Shown piece by piece: positions 41,570 to 51,497 of a stretch of 64,000 bases of DNA (its first letter is position 1; each line of letters starts with the position of its first letter). A program made the translations under genes and the position numbers. Source of the stretch: Orientallactaga sibirica (Eukaryota; Chordata; Mammalia; Rodentia; Dipodidae); assembly GCA_036365145.1 (NCBI GenBank), contig JAEOAD010001942.1, forward strand, positions 1,736,001 through 1,800,000, in the 5' to 3' direction. The notes beneath the pieces were generated by a model that made no database searches, had not been told where the DNA came from, and saw only the letters and a list, made by a program, of their open reading frames with translations.

Positions 41570-41720
41570 TCCTTCCTTCCTTTTCTTCTTCTTCTTCTTC
41601 TTCTTCTTCTTCTCCTTCTCCTTCTCCTTCTTCTTCCTTCTCCCCCCTCCTCCCTTCCCCCTCCCCTTCTTCTTCTTCTTCTTCTCCTTCTCCTCCTCCT
41701 CCTCCTTCTTCTTCTTTTTA
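41518..41720. repeat. 200-bp pure polypyrimidine tract
   Basis: Only T and C on the plus strand: (CTTT)n, then (CTTC)n, (CTT)n, (CTC)n and mirror-like blocks. The long R/K/E- and L/F/S-rich open frames over it are low-complexity artefacts. Confidence 0.95.
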
Positions 41721-42001
41721 GCTCAGGTGAGTAACCAAGTGCTTTGGCAATGGCCTGCATTGTTTTGGGGACCATTGTGTTGGGTCTCTCTGACCAACAG
41801 CTCACTGTGAGGAGTAACCCAGTTCTGGGGCTGAGATTTACCAGCCAGAGCCCATGGTTTTAGGAATAAGTTTGTTCCATATTCCACGGGGCTTTTCTGT
41901 CCATACTGTCCCCAGTTTCTGTTTATTGGTGATTATTTCATGTAGATTGTTGTCTAAGGGGAAAGTTTCTATGGCTTTGATTCATGTTGTCTCAAGTTTT
42001 C

Positions 42002-42250
42002 TTTTTCTTTTTTATTTTTTAGAGAGAGACACAGAGAGAGAGGTAGAGGGAGACAGATAGAGAATGGGCGCACCAGCAGTCTCTCAGCTACTGTGCACGA
42101 AATCCAGATGTGTGCGCTCCCTTGTGAGCAAGTGCGGCATTGCGCCCTTGCGTCACTTTGCATCTGGCTAAACGTGGGACTTGGAGATTTGAACTGGGTT
42201 CTTAGGCTTAGGAGGCAGGCGCCTTAACCGCTAAGCCATCTCTCCAGCCT
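42002..42250 (-). mobile_element. Dip-type SINE, type 2
   Basis: Antisense; TTGTCTCAAGTTTT at 41987 and 42251 is its target duplication. Confidence 0.95.
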
Positions 42251-42417
42251 TTGTCTCAAGTTTTGTATGATTCCCCTCCACATCCTCCCCACCCCCTATT
42301 CCTTCAAGACCCTCCCACTTTCCTATTCTTTCCCTCATCTCACCTGTCGGTATCTCCTCTTCTCCTCCCTCCCTTCCTGTTTCCTCTTCTCCTGGAAGTT
42401 TTTTTTGTCTTAATTCA

Positions 42418-42641
42418 GTTTTATTTATTTGCAAGAAGAGACAGAAAGAGAGACACAGAAACAGAGAGAATGAGAGGAAGAGAGAGAGGGAGAGAGCACA
42501 CCAGGGCCCCTAGCTGCCGCAAACGCTCCAGATGCATTTGCCACTTTGTCTATCTGGCTTTATGCGGGTACTAGGAAATTGAACCCCAGGTGGTTAAACC
42601 TTGCAAGCAATTACCTTAACTGCTGAACCATCTCTCCAGCC
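42418..42641 (-). mobile_element. Dip-type SINE (type 1)
   Basis: Antisense; abuts the right AAGAATTAGG copy. Confidence 0.88.
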
Positions 42642-42662
42642 AAGAATTAGGTTCTTTTTTCC

Positions 42663-42904
42663 AATATTTTATTTATTTACACACACACACAGAGAGAGAG
42701 GGAGAGAGAGAGAGGAAAGGAGGGAGGGAGGGAGGGAGGGAGGACATGGACACATCAAAGCTTCTTGACACTACAAATGAACCCCTGATGCAAGCGCCTA
42801 CCACTTTGTGTAGCTGGCTTTATGTAAGTACTGGGGAAATCAAACCTGGGCCAGCAAGCTTTGCAAGCAAGTGCTTCTAACCACCGAGAAATCTCCTCAG
42901 ACCC
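42663..42904 (-). mobile_element. Dip-type SINE, diverged, with (GGGA)n
   Basis: Antisense; CA run 42678-42690 and (GGGA)n 42718-42742; head GAGAAATCTCCTCAGACCC is altered. Confidence 0.82.
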
Positions 42905-42929
42905 CAGAGAATGAGTTTTAATATTTTGG

Positions 42930-43004
42930 TGGCATTGGGGATTGAAACCAGAGCTTTGTACATGATACAATAGTGATCTTCCACTGACCTGCACCTCTAG
43001 TCCT
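42930..43004 (-). mobile_element. ID-like SINE, old
   Basis: GGGGATTGAAACCAGAGC to CTGCACCTCTAGTCC. Confidence 0.5.
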
Positions 43005-43005
43005 T

Positions 43006-43398
43006 GGCATTAATTCTTTTCTTAAAATGCTTGGTAGAATTTAGTGGATTAACTATGTGCACCTAGGCTTTGTTTTGTAGAGGTTTCTTTTTTTTTTTTT
43101 TAAAAAAATTTCTGATTCAACTTCTACATATTAAAGCCTTGTCAGATTGTCTTCTTGAGTGTTTAGATAGCTGGTGTCTTTCCAGCAATGCCCCATTTCA
43201 TCTACCTTATCAAATGTACCAGCAAGCTGTGGTTCATAATATTCCTCTATACGTCTGTGTGATCAGCGACAAAGTCCTCTCTTTGATTTCTGATTCCAAT
43301 CGTTTTAGGTCTTCTCTCTTTTTTTTCTTGGTTAGTCTAGCTAAAACCTTGTCAGTTCTATCGTTCACAAACCAAATGTGATATAACTGATTTTAAAT
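43006..43398 (-). mobile_element. Old L1, antisense, sixth piece
   Basis: TGCTTGGTAGAATTTAGTGG, TTCTTGGTTAGTCTAGCTAA, AACCTTGTCAGTTC: the reverse transcriptase domain region of L1 ORF2, reversed. Confidence 0.85.
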
Positions 43399-43399
43399 A

Positions 43400-43595
43400 T
43401 GGATTTTATTTGTTTATTTATTTATTTAAGAGAGAGAAAGAGAGAGAGGTGCATAAGGGCCTCTAGCCACTGAAAATGAATTCTAGATGCATACATCACC
43501 TTGTGAATCCAGCTTTATGTGGGAACTGGGGAATTGAACCTGGGTTCTTTGGCTTGGCCAGCAAGCATCTTAACTGCTAAGCCATCTCTCCAGCC
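43400..43595 (-). mobile_element. Dip-type SINE
   Basis: Antisense; TATAACTGATTTT at 43382 and 43599 flanks it. Confidence 0.92.
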
Positions 43596-43597
43596 GG

Positions 43598-43710
43598 GTA
43601 TAACTGATTTTTCGACATTTTTTTTTGTACTGTTTTACTAAATTCTGCTCAGTTTTTAAATAATCTTTTCCTTTCCTTTTAGTTTGATCTTTCTCCCCCT
43701 GATCTTAAAA
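43598..43710 (-). mobile_element. Old L1, antisense, last piece
   Basis: TACTAAATTCTGCTCAG and CTTTTAGTTTGATC resemble the L1 segment upstream of the previous piece; ends before the LTR-like repeat. Confidence 0.5.
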
Positions 43711-43717
43711 TGGACCA

Positions 43718-44405
43718 TGTTCTGGTTTGGATCTTAAAATGTCCCCCCAAAAGCTCATATATTGAAGGGTTAGTCCCCAGTGCAGCAGTGTTCAGAGGCA
43801 GGGTCTTTGGGAGGTTGCTGCATCGTAAGAGCTCTGGCTCATGAATGGATTAATCTATTTATAGAGTCATAAATTAGTGGGCTGTTAAGATGTGGTAGAA
43901 ACTTTTAGGAAGTACGACCAAGTTGGAGGAAGTCATTGGGGACATGCCATTGAAGGGTATTTTGTCCCTGCTGACCTGGAATTCACTATGTAGTCTCAGG
44001 GTGGCCTCGAACTCATGGCGATCCTCCTACCTCTGCCTCCCGAGTGCTGGGATTAAAGGCGTGAGCCACCATGCCCGGCCATTGTTCTCCCTCTTTTAAG
44101 ACAAGATCTCACGATGTGATCCATGCTGCCTTTGAACTCATGATCCTCCTTCCTGTGCCTCCTGCATGTGATCACAGCTATGCATCATCGCACTCAGCTT
44201 AGTCTCTCCACTTCTTAGCTGTCACAGGGTGAGCAACTTTACTCCACTCTCTGCTCCTATGGTACTTTCCCTTACCACAAGCTCAGGAACAATGGAACCA
44301 AGTGACTAGAGCTTGAAACCATGAGTCAGGAGAACTATTTCCATCTTTAAGTGGATGTTTGCAGGTATTTTGTCACAGCAATGAAAAGCTGCCTAACACA
44401 GCCCG
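43718..44405 (+). mobile_element. MaLR-type LTR relic, interrupted
   Basis: TGTTCTGGTTTGGATC, GTCCCCCCAAAAGCTCATAT, GGTTAGTCCCCAGTGCAGCA, then after a B1 and an old B1-like unit CAGGTATTTTGTCACAGCAA and CTGCCTAACACA. The TG...CA plan and text match MaLR LTRs. No internal region. Confidence 0.55.
43970..44199 (-). mobile_element. B1 (43970-44079) plus older B1-like unit (44095-44199)
   Basis: Two antisense 7SL-type units in a row inside the LTR relic; the first is young, the second very diverged (GACAAGATCTCACGATGTG). Confidence 0.75.
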
Positions 44406-44431
44406 AGACCATCCTTTTATCCTTTTTAAAA

Positions 44432-44597
44432 ATATCTCATTTTATTTATTTATTAAATGGTACACCAGGGCCTCTAGCCATTGCCAATGAACAGGTGCCA
44501 CCTTGTGCATCTGGCTTACATTGGTGCTGGGGAATTGAACCTGGGTCCTTAGGCTTCCCAGGCAAGTGCCTTAACTGCGAAGCCATCTCTCCAGCCC
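44432..44597 (-). mobile_element. Dip-type SINE, short
   Basis: Antisense; lacks the CT/GA segment (ATTTATTAAATGGTACACCAGG). Confidence 0.88.
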
Positions 44598-44611
44598 CAG
44601 CCCCATGCTCT

Positions 44612-44722
44612 CTCTTTTTTTTTTTTTTTTGGTTTTTCGAGGTAGGGTTACTCTGGCCCAGGCTGCATTCACTATGCAGCATTTTCTCCTAAATACTGTT
44701 TAGTGCTGGGATTATGCCAGCT
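44612..44722 (-). mobile_element. B1 SINE with internal deletion
   Basis: Poly-T and GGTAGGGTTACTCTGGCCC, then only fragments to GTGCTGGGATTATGCCAG. Confidence 0.75.
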
Positions 44723-45438
44723 CCACTTCTTTTTAAACATGCTAAATACTTTTTAGCTGTGCATACTTTTCAGGCATGTGCATCCTCAGGCATGCCCAGT
44801 CACCCGAGGATGAGAGCTTGGTCCGGACCTTCTGACCCTGCTATTAAGTAAGCTCCACTAACTGTCAGCTGATACATCTGGGGCATGACCTGCTCCACTG
44901 ACGAAACCAATAAAATCCATCTGCTTTGAAGGGATGGTTTTGCATTCTTTGAGATTCGTTAGGATCTCAGGCAAGCTCCTTGAGCTGTCTCGTTTTATGA
45001 TCTGGTTTTCCTTCTAGGAAAAAGTCTCAGAGCCATAGCTCTAGTGATAATGCCACTTGAGATAAGGAGTTCAGTATGTGGAGGTAGGGTAGTGGCCTCA
45101 GTTACCCTTGGCTTGCCAACCTGGCATGAAGACACTGCCTTACAACCTGGGGCAAGGGAAATCAGGGCACCAGTATTCTCAGTGGGGCCACATCCATGGA
45201 AGAACTGCCACTCTACGTCGACACTTGGTAGAAGACAGGCGCTTCCACTAGTCATATTTCTCTAGGACAGGTAGCCAGGAGCCAGATGCGAAATTCCAAT
45301 GTCCCGTTTCCTTGGAAAGATGCTACTGCAACTACGAGGTGAGGGGAGAGCTCTGTCTCCTTGGATAAAGCAGTCTCAAGTGGTGCTTCCATCTTGCTGA
45401 GCTGGGAAGGTAGAGGAGCAAGGCATGCATGACAAACT
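44723..45438. other. Unique DNA
   Basis: About 700 bp, balanced composition. Open frames at 45044-45265 (+) and 44995-45255 (-) overlap each other and show no domain. AATAAAATCC at 44909 is an isolated polyadenylation-like motif. Not called as a gene. Confidence 0.4.
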
Positions 45439-45439
45439 T

Positions 45440-45945
45440 TGCCCAGGCGTGGTAGCACATGCCTGTAATCTCAGCACTGGGGAGACAGACAACAGACTGA
45501 TCCCCAGGGCTTGCTGGCTAGCTTGCCGAGCAGAATCAATGAGTTCTGGGCTCAGTGAGAAACCCTGGCTCATAAAAATAAGGTGGAGGGGCTGGAGAGA
45601 TGGCTTAGCGGTCAAGGTGTTTACCTGCAAAGCTGAAGGATCCTGGTTCAATTCTCCAGGACCCACATAAGCCAGATGCAAAAGGGGGTGCATGCATCTG
45701 GAGTTTGTTTGCAGTGGCTGGAGGCCCTAGCGTGCCCATTCTCTCTCTCCCTCTCTCTATCTATCTGCCTCTTTCTCTGTCTGTTTGTCTCTCTCAAATA
45801 AATAAATAAAAATAAACAAAAATTTTTTAAAAATATACAAAATTTCTTTAAAAAATAAGGTGGAGAAGCTATAGAGGAAGATACCCAATGCCAACCTCTG
45901 TGCTCCCCTCACACTCATGCTCCCACATGTGACATTAATGCAATA
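45440..45945 (+). mobile_element. B3-like SINE split by a Dip
   Basis: Left part GCCCAGGCGTGGTAGCACAT to CCCTGGCTCATAAAAATAAG. Right part from 45855 with CAACCTCTGTGCTCCCC. AAAATAAGGTGGA at 45577 and 45853 is the Dip target duplication. Confidence 0.8.
45590..45852 (+). mobile_element. Dip-type SINE (type 1)
   Basis: Sense; long tail of AAATAAATAAATAAAAATAA and further A/T. A box TGGCTTAGCGG and B box GGTTCAATTCT visible. Confidence 0.93.
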
Positions 45946-45975
45946 AAAAGACAGACTGTTGTTCTTTGCATTGAA

Positions 45976-46122
45976 ATTTTTTTTCGAGGTAGGGTCTCAC
46001 TCTAGCTCAGGCTGACCTGGAATTCCCTATGTAGTCTCAGGATGGCCTCAAACTCATGGTGATCCTCCTACCTCTGCCTCCCAAGTGCTGTGATTAAAGG
46101 CGTGCTCTACCACGCCCAGCCT
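45976..46122 (-). mobile_element. B1 SINE
   Basis: Antisense; ends CTACCACGCCCAGCC. Confidence 0.9.
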
Positions 46123-46202
46123 TTACACTAAATTTTAATAGACCAGCCTCTATAAATGTATCTCCACTTGTTGTTTGTGTTTTGGGTCATTTGTAGAGGT
46201 TT

Positions 46203-46424
46203 TATTTATTTATTTATTAAATTTATTTATTTGGGAGAGAGAGAGAGAGAGAGAGTGAGTGAGTAGTGGGCAAGCCAGGGCCTCTAGCCACTGCAAAATG
46301 AACTCCAGATGCATGTGCCACTTAGTGCATGTGGCTTTACACAGGTACTAGGGAATTGAACTTGGGTCAGCAGGCTTTGTAAGCAAGTGCCTCTAACTGC
46401 TGAGCCATCCATCATTCCAGTCCC
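46203..46424 (-). mobile_element. Dip-type SINE
   Basis: Antisense; GA/GT run 46237-46264; end altered (CCATCCATCATTCCAGTCC). Confidence 0.85.
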
Positions 46425-46454
46425 ACTTATAGAGGTTTAAAAAAATAATTGTTG

Positions 46455-46648
46455 GGCTGTAAAGATGGCTCAGCAATTAAAGGCACTTGCTTGAAAAGCC
46501 TGATGGCCTGGATTCGATTCCCTAGTACTCACATAAAGCCAGATGCACAAAGTGGCATATGTGTCTAGAGTTTGTTTGCAGTGGCAAATGGCCCTGGGAC
46601 AACCCCCCTCTCAAATATAAATAAATAAAATATTTAAAACAATTTTTA
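46455..46648 (+). mobile_element. Dip-type SINE, shortened
   Basis: Sense; CT segment nearly absent (CAACCCCCCTCTCAAATATA). Confidence 0.85.
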
Positions 46649-46649
46649 T

Positions 46650-46777
46650 CAGGTACTTTTATTCCAGCACTCAGGAGTCAGAGTAGGAAGATTGCCATGA
46701 GTTCAAGGCCAGCAGGGGACTGCATAGTGAATTCCAGGTCAGCCTTGGCTAGAGTGAGACCCTACCTCAAAAACAGT
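46650..46777 (+). mobile_element. B1 SINE, 5' altered
   Basis: Sense; ATTCCAGCACTCAGG to CTACCTCAAAAACAG, followed by an AAT run. Confidence 0.85.
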
Positions 46778-46779
46778 CA

Positions 46780-47288
46780 TAATAATAATAAGTTAACATA
46801 ATAACTTTTGCCAGTTTTACAGGAAGTGGGTCCACAGAACTCCTCACACTGTCCTGACAGAAATCCTTCTCTCAGGACCAATCCCTTTGTATTCATTCCA
46901 AGCCAGTGAGCCTTGGCTGTCAACTGTCATTGGAGAGAGAGTGGGAGGAGATCCTCAGTGAGACAGCTCCCATTTGGCTGAAGGCAATTGTCTGCAAAAA
47001 AAAAGCTGAGCTGCATGTCAGCCTGGGCTAGAGTGAGTGAGACCCTACCTTGAAAACACACACACAAAAAAGCCAAACCAAGACATACAACCAGCTCCAT
47101 AGCAGGTGGGGATGGCTGTCTTCCCCAGATAAAGGCATCTGAAGGATCAAAGGCACAGGGCAGTTCTGTGGTGAGGTGAGTCACTGGGGGTCTATGGTGA
47201 GGTGATTCAGGCACCCTCTCTGGGTCATGCAAGCATTCATTTGACTCGTAAGAGTGAGCACCTTCTTAAATGTTGTCCCCTAGGTGCC
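46780..47288. other. Mostly unique DNA with a B1 tail
   Basis: 47018-47062 is the right end of a B1 (TCAGCCTGGGCTAGAGTGAG). The 101-codon minus frame at 46927-47232 runs across it and has no domain. Confidence 0.4.
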
Positions 47289-47289
47289 C

Positions 47290-47660
47290 GCCATCATTGA
47301 GATCTTAGTCATCTTGGTCCTGGTGTAAAAGGCTTGGTTCCCAGAGTGGTGTCATTGGGAGATGACGGACAGTTTAACAGGTCAGGCCTAGTAGGTATTC
47401 AGGTGTCCTTAAAAGGGACTGTGAGAGCTAGATCCCCTTCTCTTTCCTTCTCTTGCTCCCTGGTGGCAAAGTGAGCAGTTTTGATCTTCTGGTAGTTTCC
47501 ACCATGATGTGCTTTCTTGCCACTGGTACAAACACAATGGGGCCATCTGATCACGAACGGGGCCTCCAAAGCGGAAGTAAACCTTTCCTCTTAATCAATT
47601 GATTATCTCAGATATTTGTTATTGTAATGGATGGGAATCTGACACAATGCCTCACTTGCC
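47290..47660 (+). mobile_element. Rodent MaLR-type LTR relic
   Basis: Ends with AGTAAACCTTTCCTCTTAAT, ATATTTGTTATTGTAATGGA and CTGACACAAT, the usual MaLR 3' plan. 47450-47580 reads CTTGCTCCCTGGTGGCAAAG. Subfamily not assigned. Confidence 0.5.
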
Positions 47661-47689
47661 TCCTACTAGTCATGGTCCTGACAGAACAC

Positions 47690-47942
47690 ATCCTTTAGTG
47701 TGTGAGTGTGTGTTTCTAAGATTGAACCGAGAGCCATGTGCCTGTTCAGCATGTACTGGGTCACGGAGCTAAACTACCCTCCCCAACTTAACTTTTTTTT
47801 GTTTGTTTGTTTCAGACAGGGTCTTGCTAAGTTATCCAGACTGAACTTACTGTGTAACCCTGGTAGTCCTTGAACTTTTGATCCTTCTGCCTCAGTCTGC
47901 TGAGTAGCTGGCATTAACAGGCCTGAGCCACTAGGCCTGTTT
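47690..47942 (-). mobile_element. B4-like SINE
   Basis: ID-like part (GATTGAACCGAGAGCCATGT, GGAGCTAAACTACCCTCCCC), then a B1-like part (AGACAGGGTCTTGCTAAG, GCCTCAGTCTGCTGAGTAGC). Confidence 0.55.
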
Positions 47943-47944
47943 TG

Positions 47945-48250
47945 CTTCCTCCATGAACCATAACCATGCCTTTTACCCAATCAATGACTCTGTGAGGCAT
48001 AACCAGTTCTTCAACCTCCCATGCATCAGTACTAATGCCCTGCGAACATTCTATTATAACGTGTAGAATACTGTACCATTTTCTTTCTGTATCTTATTTT
48101 TTTCTTGCTTATCACTTGGCCATTGCTCCACAAAGCCAAGATTAGTGTCTAATTTTTTCTGTATCTTTAAACCTGAATAATACTAGGCATTCAATAAATT
48201 TAATGAGTAAATGAAGCTGTGTTGAATGGATCTAACTCATTTTTGAGCTC
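47945..48250. other. Unique DNA
   Basis: No gene or repeat recognised. Confidence 0.4.
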
Positions 48251-48255
48251 TTGCT

Positions 48256-48427
48256 TTTTTTTTTTTTATTGGTTTGTTTTGTTTTGTTTTTCGAGGTAGG
48301 GTCTCACACTAGCCCAGGCTGACCTGGAATTAACTATGTAGTCTCAGGGTGGCCTTGAACTCACGGCGATCCTCCTACCTCTGCCTCCCAAGTGCTGGGA
48401 TTAAAGGCATGTGCCACCACGCCCGGC
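48256..48427 (-). mobile_element. B1 SINE, young
   Basis: Antisense; GAGCTCTTGCTTTTT at 48246 and GGGCTCTTGCTTTTTC at 48430 form its target duplication. Confidence 0.93.
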
Positions 48428-48629
48428 CCTGGGCTCTTGCTTTTTCAAGGTAGATGCCAGGTCTAGAGCCTCCCTTCAGGAGCATCTAATCCACTGGCTC
48501 TCAAACTTGAATAACACCACAGTTTTAAACAGAAACAAAAACTTTCAACAATCCCTGAGATAATTGTGAACTTTCAAGGTTCTTTTGTCTTCAGTTTGAG
48601 AAAAATTTGCATGAGAAAGTCATATTCTG

Positions 48630-48716
48630 GGGCTAAGGACAGAGCTCACTTGGTAGAGTGCTTGCCTAGCGTGCGTGAGCAGCTGGGTTTGATACCCAGC
48701 ACTGCATAAAACCAGG
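48630..48716 (+). mobile_element. ID-like SINE
   Basis: Sense; GGGGCTAAGGACAGAGCTCA, GAGTGCTTGCCTAGCGTGCG, TTTGATACCCAGCACTG. Confidence 0.7.
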
Positions 48717-48718
48717 TG

Positions 48719-48926
48719 TGGGGCTGGAGAGATGGCTCAGTGGTTAAGGAACTTGCCTGCAAAGTCTAACAACCCAGGTTTGATTCCCCAGAACCCACAT
48801 AAAGCCAGATGCATAAAGTCACACATACATCTGGAGTTTGGTTGCAGCATCTAGAAGCCCTGGCGCACCCATTCTTTCTCTCTCTTTCTCTCACACTCTG
48901 CTTGCACATACATAAAAACATTAAAA
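48719..48926 (+). mobile_element. Dip-type SINE (type 1)
   Basis: Sense; follows the ID element directly. Confidence 0.9.
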
Positions 48927-48931
48927 AGAGA

Positions 48932-49152
48932 GGCTAGGGAAATGTCTTAGTGGTTAAGGCATTTGCCTCCGAAGACAAAGGATCCTGGTTCAATTCTCAG
49001 GACCCACGTAAGCCAGATGCACAAGGGGCACATGCATCTGGAGTTTGTTTGAGGTGGCTAGAGGCCCTGGTGTACCCATTCTCTCTGTCTGCCTCTCTTC
49101 TATCTCTCTCTCTCTGCTTGCAAATAAATAAATAATAATAAAAAAATTAAAA
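48932..49152 (+). mobile_element. Dip-type SINE (type 1)
   Basis: Sense; inserted at the A-rich tail of the previous copy; tail CAAATAAATAAATAATAATA. Confidence 0.9.
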
Positions 49153-49154
49153 AG

Positions 49155-49310
49155 AGCTGGGTGTGGTGGCACACGCCTTTAATCCCAGCACTCAGGAGGC
49201 AGAGGCAGGAGGATCGCCATGAGTTCAAGGCCACCACCCTGAGACTACATAGTGAATTCCAGGTCAGCCTGGGCTATATTGAGACCCTACCTTGAAAAAC
49301 CAAAAAAGAA
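49155..49310 (+). mobile_element. B1 SINE
   Basis: Sense; follows the Dip tail; duplicated CCACCACCC inside. Confidence 0.9.
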
Positions 49311-49334
49311 AAAAAAAAAAAAAAGAAAACCACA

Positions 49335-49475
49335 GGTATGCTGTCATCTGTAATCCCAACACTTTTGAGAACTGGAATAGGAGAATTAGAAGTTTAAGGC
49401 CATCCTCAGCCATATAATCAGTAAGAGGTCAGCCTGAGATTCAAGACCCTGTTAAGGGAGACAGAAGGAGAAAAA
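49335..49475 (+). mobile_element. Old B1-like SINE
   Basis: Sense; CTGTCATCTGTAATCCCAAC, GAAGTTTAAGGCCATCCTC. Confidence 0.6.
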
Positions 49476-49597
49476 GAGAGAGTGTATGAATACTTTTGTG
49501 ATTTTTTTTTTTACTGAAAATAAGAATATTTGTAATTAGAAATGGTTAAAGAAAAGTATTGATCTTATCATCAAAATGAAATTCAGAAATTAAAGTT

Positions 49598-49740
49598 GAT
49601 CTTGAAAGCCAGTTGTGGTGGCTCACACCTATAATCCTGGCGCTTGGGAGGCTGGGGCATGAGTTCAAGGTCAGCTTGGTCTACATAATGAATTCAGGAC
49701 AGCCTGGGATATGGATTGAGACGTTTTTCAAAAATAAAAC
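49598..49740 (+). mobile_element. Old B1-like SINE
   Basis: Sense; GTGGTGGCTCACACCTATAA, GGTCAGCTTGGTCTACATAA. Confidence 0.75.
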
Positions 49741-49744
49741 AAGG

Positions 49745-49966
49745 GCTGGGGCTGGAGAAATGGCTTAGTGGTTAAGGCGTTTGCCTGCCAAGCCACAGGA
49801 TCCTGGTTCGATTTTCCAGGACCCATGTACGCCAGATGCACAAGGGGCACATGAATCTGGAGTTCGTTTGCAGTGGCTAGAGGCCCTGGTGTGCCCATTC
49901 TCTCTGTGTCTGCCTCTCTCTCTCTCTGCTTGCAAATAAATAAATAAAATAAAATAAAAAAAAAAA
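49745..49966 (+). mobile_element. Dip-type SINE (type 1)
   Basis: Sense; good B box GGTTCGATTTTCC. Confidence 0.92.
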
Positions 49967-49973
49967 CAACAAG

Positions 49974-50165
49974 GGCTAGAGAGATGGCGTGTTAGTTAAG
50001 GCACTTGCAAGTAAAGTCAAAGGACCCATGTTTAATTCCTTAGTACACGTAAAGCCAGATGCCAAAGGTGGCACATGCATCTGGAGTTCATTTGCAGTGG
50101 CTAGAAGCCCTGGTGTGCCCATTCTCTATTTGCCTCTTTCTCTCTCTCTTAAATAAATAAATAAG
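49974..50165 (+). mobile_element. Dip-type SINE (type 1)
   Basis: Sense; inserted in the A-rich tail of the previous copy. Confidence 0.9.
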
Positions 50166-50190
50166 TTTTTTTTTTAAATGTTGCTCTTGG

Positions 50191-50370
50191 GGGCTTAGTA
50201 GTTAAGGAACTTGCCTGCAAAGCCACAGGACCCAGGTTTGATTTCCCAGGACCCACGTAAGCCAATACACAAAGTGGCACACACATCTGGAGTTTGTTTG
50301 CAGTGACTGAAGGTCCTGGGTGCACCCATCCCTCTCTCTCTCTCTCTAATAAATAAAACATTTTTAAAAA
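50191..50370 (+). mobile_element. Dip-type SINE, 5'-truncated
   Basis: Sense, starting at GGGGCTTAGTAGTTAAGG. ATGTTGCTCTTGG at 50178 and 50373 is its target duplication, so the truncation happened at insertion. Confidence 0.92.
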
Positions 50371-50384
50371 AATGTTGCTCTTGG

Positions 50385-51239
50385 AACCCAGCTCCTTGCA
50401 CATATCCTCAGATCTCCCACAATCCTTTAATTCGGCTCTTTTAGGGCATAGTACCCAGAGTGTGCATTTCAGCTTTGTCACTTTTAGGCTTGGAGATGGG
50501 CAAGTCACTTGACCTGTGATAGCCTAAGTTTACTCATATATAACGTGTAATGATCACCTTAATGCCTCAGGATTGTCACGAACGTGAAATCAGAAAGAAT
50601 GAGGAAGCTCTCTGCAAACCACACTGGGCTTGACACAGCATGGTTTGCTGTTAGTGCTCGTGAGTAACTAGCCTTTTGCCAGGCATTATGGAGACATGTA
50701 GGTGGCTTAACACATGAAGACAGATGACCTGTTCTCCCTATTTTATGTTGCTGGCAAGTCAGAGTCGTCCTGCTTGCTGAGTCAGGAAGGAGATGTCCCC
50801 CCACATTACTAAGTGCCTGTTATCCTGTCGGCCGGCCCACATGCTTGCAAAAACTAAAGAGTAGATACTGATTACCACATACTTCCAGCTGCTGATCATC
50901 AAGTCATTGTGGAGTGGGGGTGGGGGTCCACTCACTGCCTGTTAGCACGCACCCTGACTCTGGTGGGGCAGCTGTTCTTGTGTGTCTAGAGGCTGCTGAC
51001 CTTGGCACTTGCAGCCCAGCGTGGCATTTGTCACAGTCTGCCATCCAAGTTTGGCCCTAGGTCACAGCATAGTTTTCTTTTACAGTGATTCCAAAATCTC
51101 TTTAAGTCCCATAGACTGGAAAACTCTGCTCCAGGACAGCTGGTCCCTTAGGAGTGGGGAAAGAGGAAAACAAACTGCTCCCTGTTGTTCCTCTCCATAT
51201 TGGCTATATCTGTCTAGCTCTAACATAGTTTTCATTATT
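50385..51239. other. Unique DNA, holds one copy of a diverged duplication
   Basis: No coding frame. 50815-50912 has a diverged partner at 51605-51702 in direct orientation. Confidence 0.5.
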
Positions 51240-51245
51240 TTTTTT

Positions 51246-51289
<44 letters not shown>

Positions 51290-51496
51290 GAGGCAGAGAG
51301 AGAATGGGCAATCCAGACCTTTTCAGGCACTGTGAATGAACTCCAGACGCATGCACCCCCTTGTGCACATGTGCAACATTGCGCACTTGCATCACTTTTG
51401 CGTCTGGCTATACACCTGGGACCTGGAGATTCTAACAAACGTTCTTCTTAGGCTTCGCAGGTAGGCTCCTTAACTGCTAAGCAATATCCCCAGCCT
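51240..51496 (-). mobile_element. Dip-type SINE, type 2
   Basis: Antisense; GA run 51250-51286; GTGCAACATTGCGCACTTGC and TTTGCGTCTGGCTATACACC mark type 2. Confidence 0.9.
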
Positions 51497-51497
51497 T

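Larger units (their letters stand above)
40585..42417 (-). mobile_element. L1 3'UTR of another subfamily, antisense
   Basis: Begins with a reversed A-tail (TTTTATTTTTATTTTATAAA). It holds text parallel to the other L1 3'UTRs, such as GCAATGGCCTGCATTGTTTTGG at 41747 versus GCAATGGCCTGTAATGTTTTGG at 31909. It is flanked by AAGAATTAGGTT on both sides, so it is nested in the old L1. Interrupted by a pyrimidine tract and a type 2 Dip. Confidence 0.78.

Noticed and set aside
41207..41805. Long plus and minus frames (175 and 112 codons)
   Set aside because: Most residues come from the polypyrimidine tract (L/F/S runs one way, R/K/E the other); no domain.
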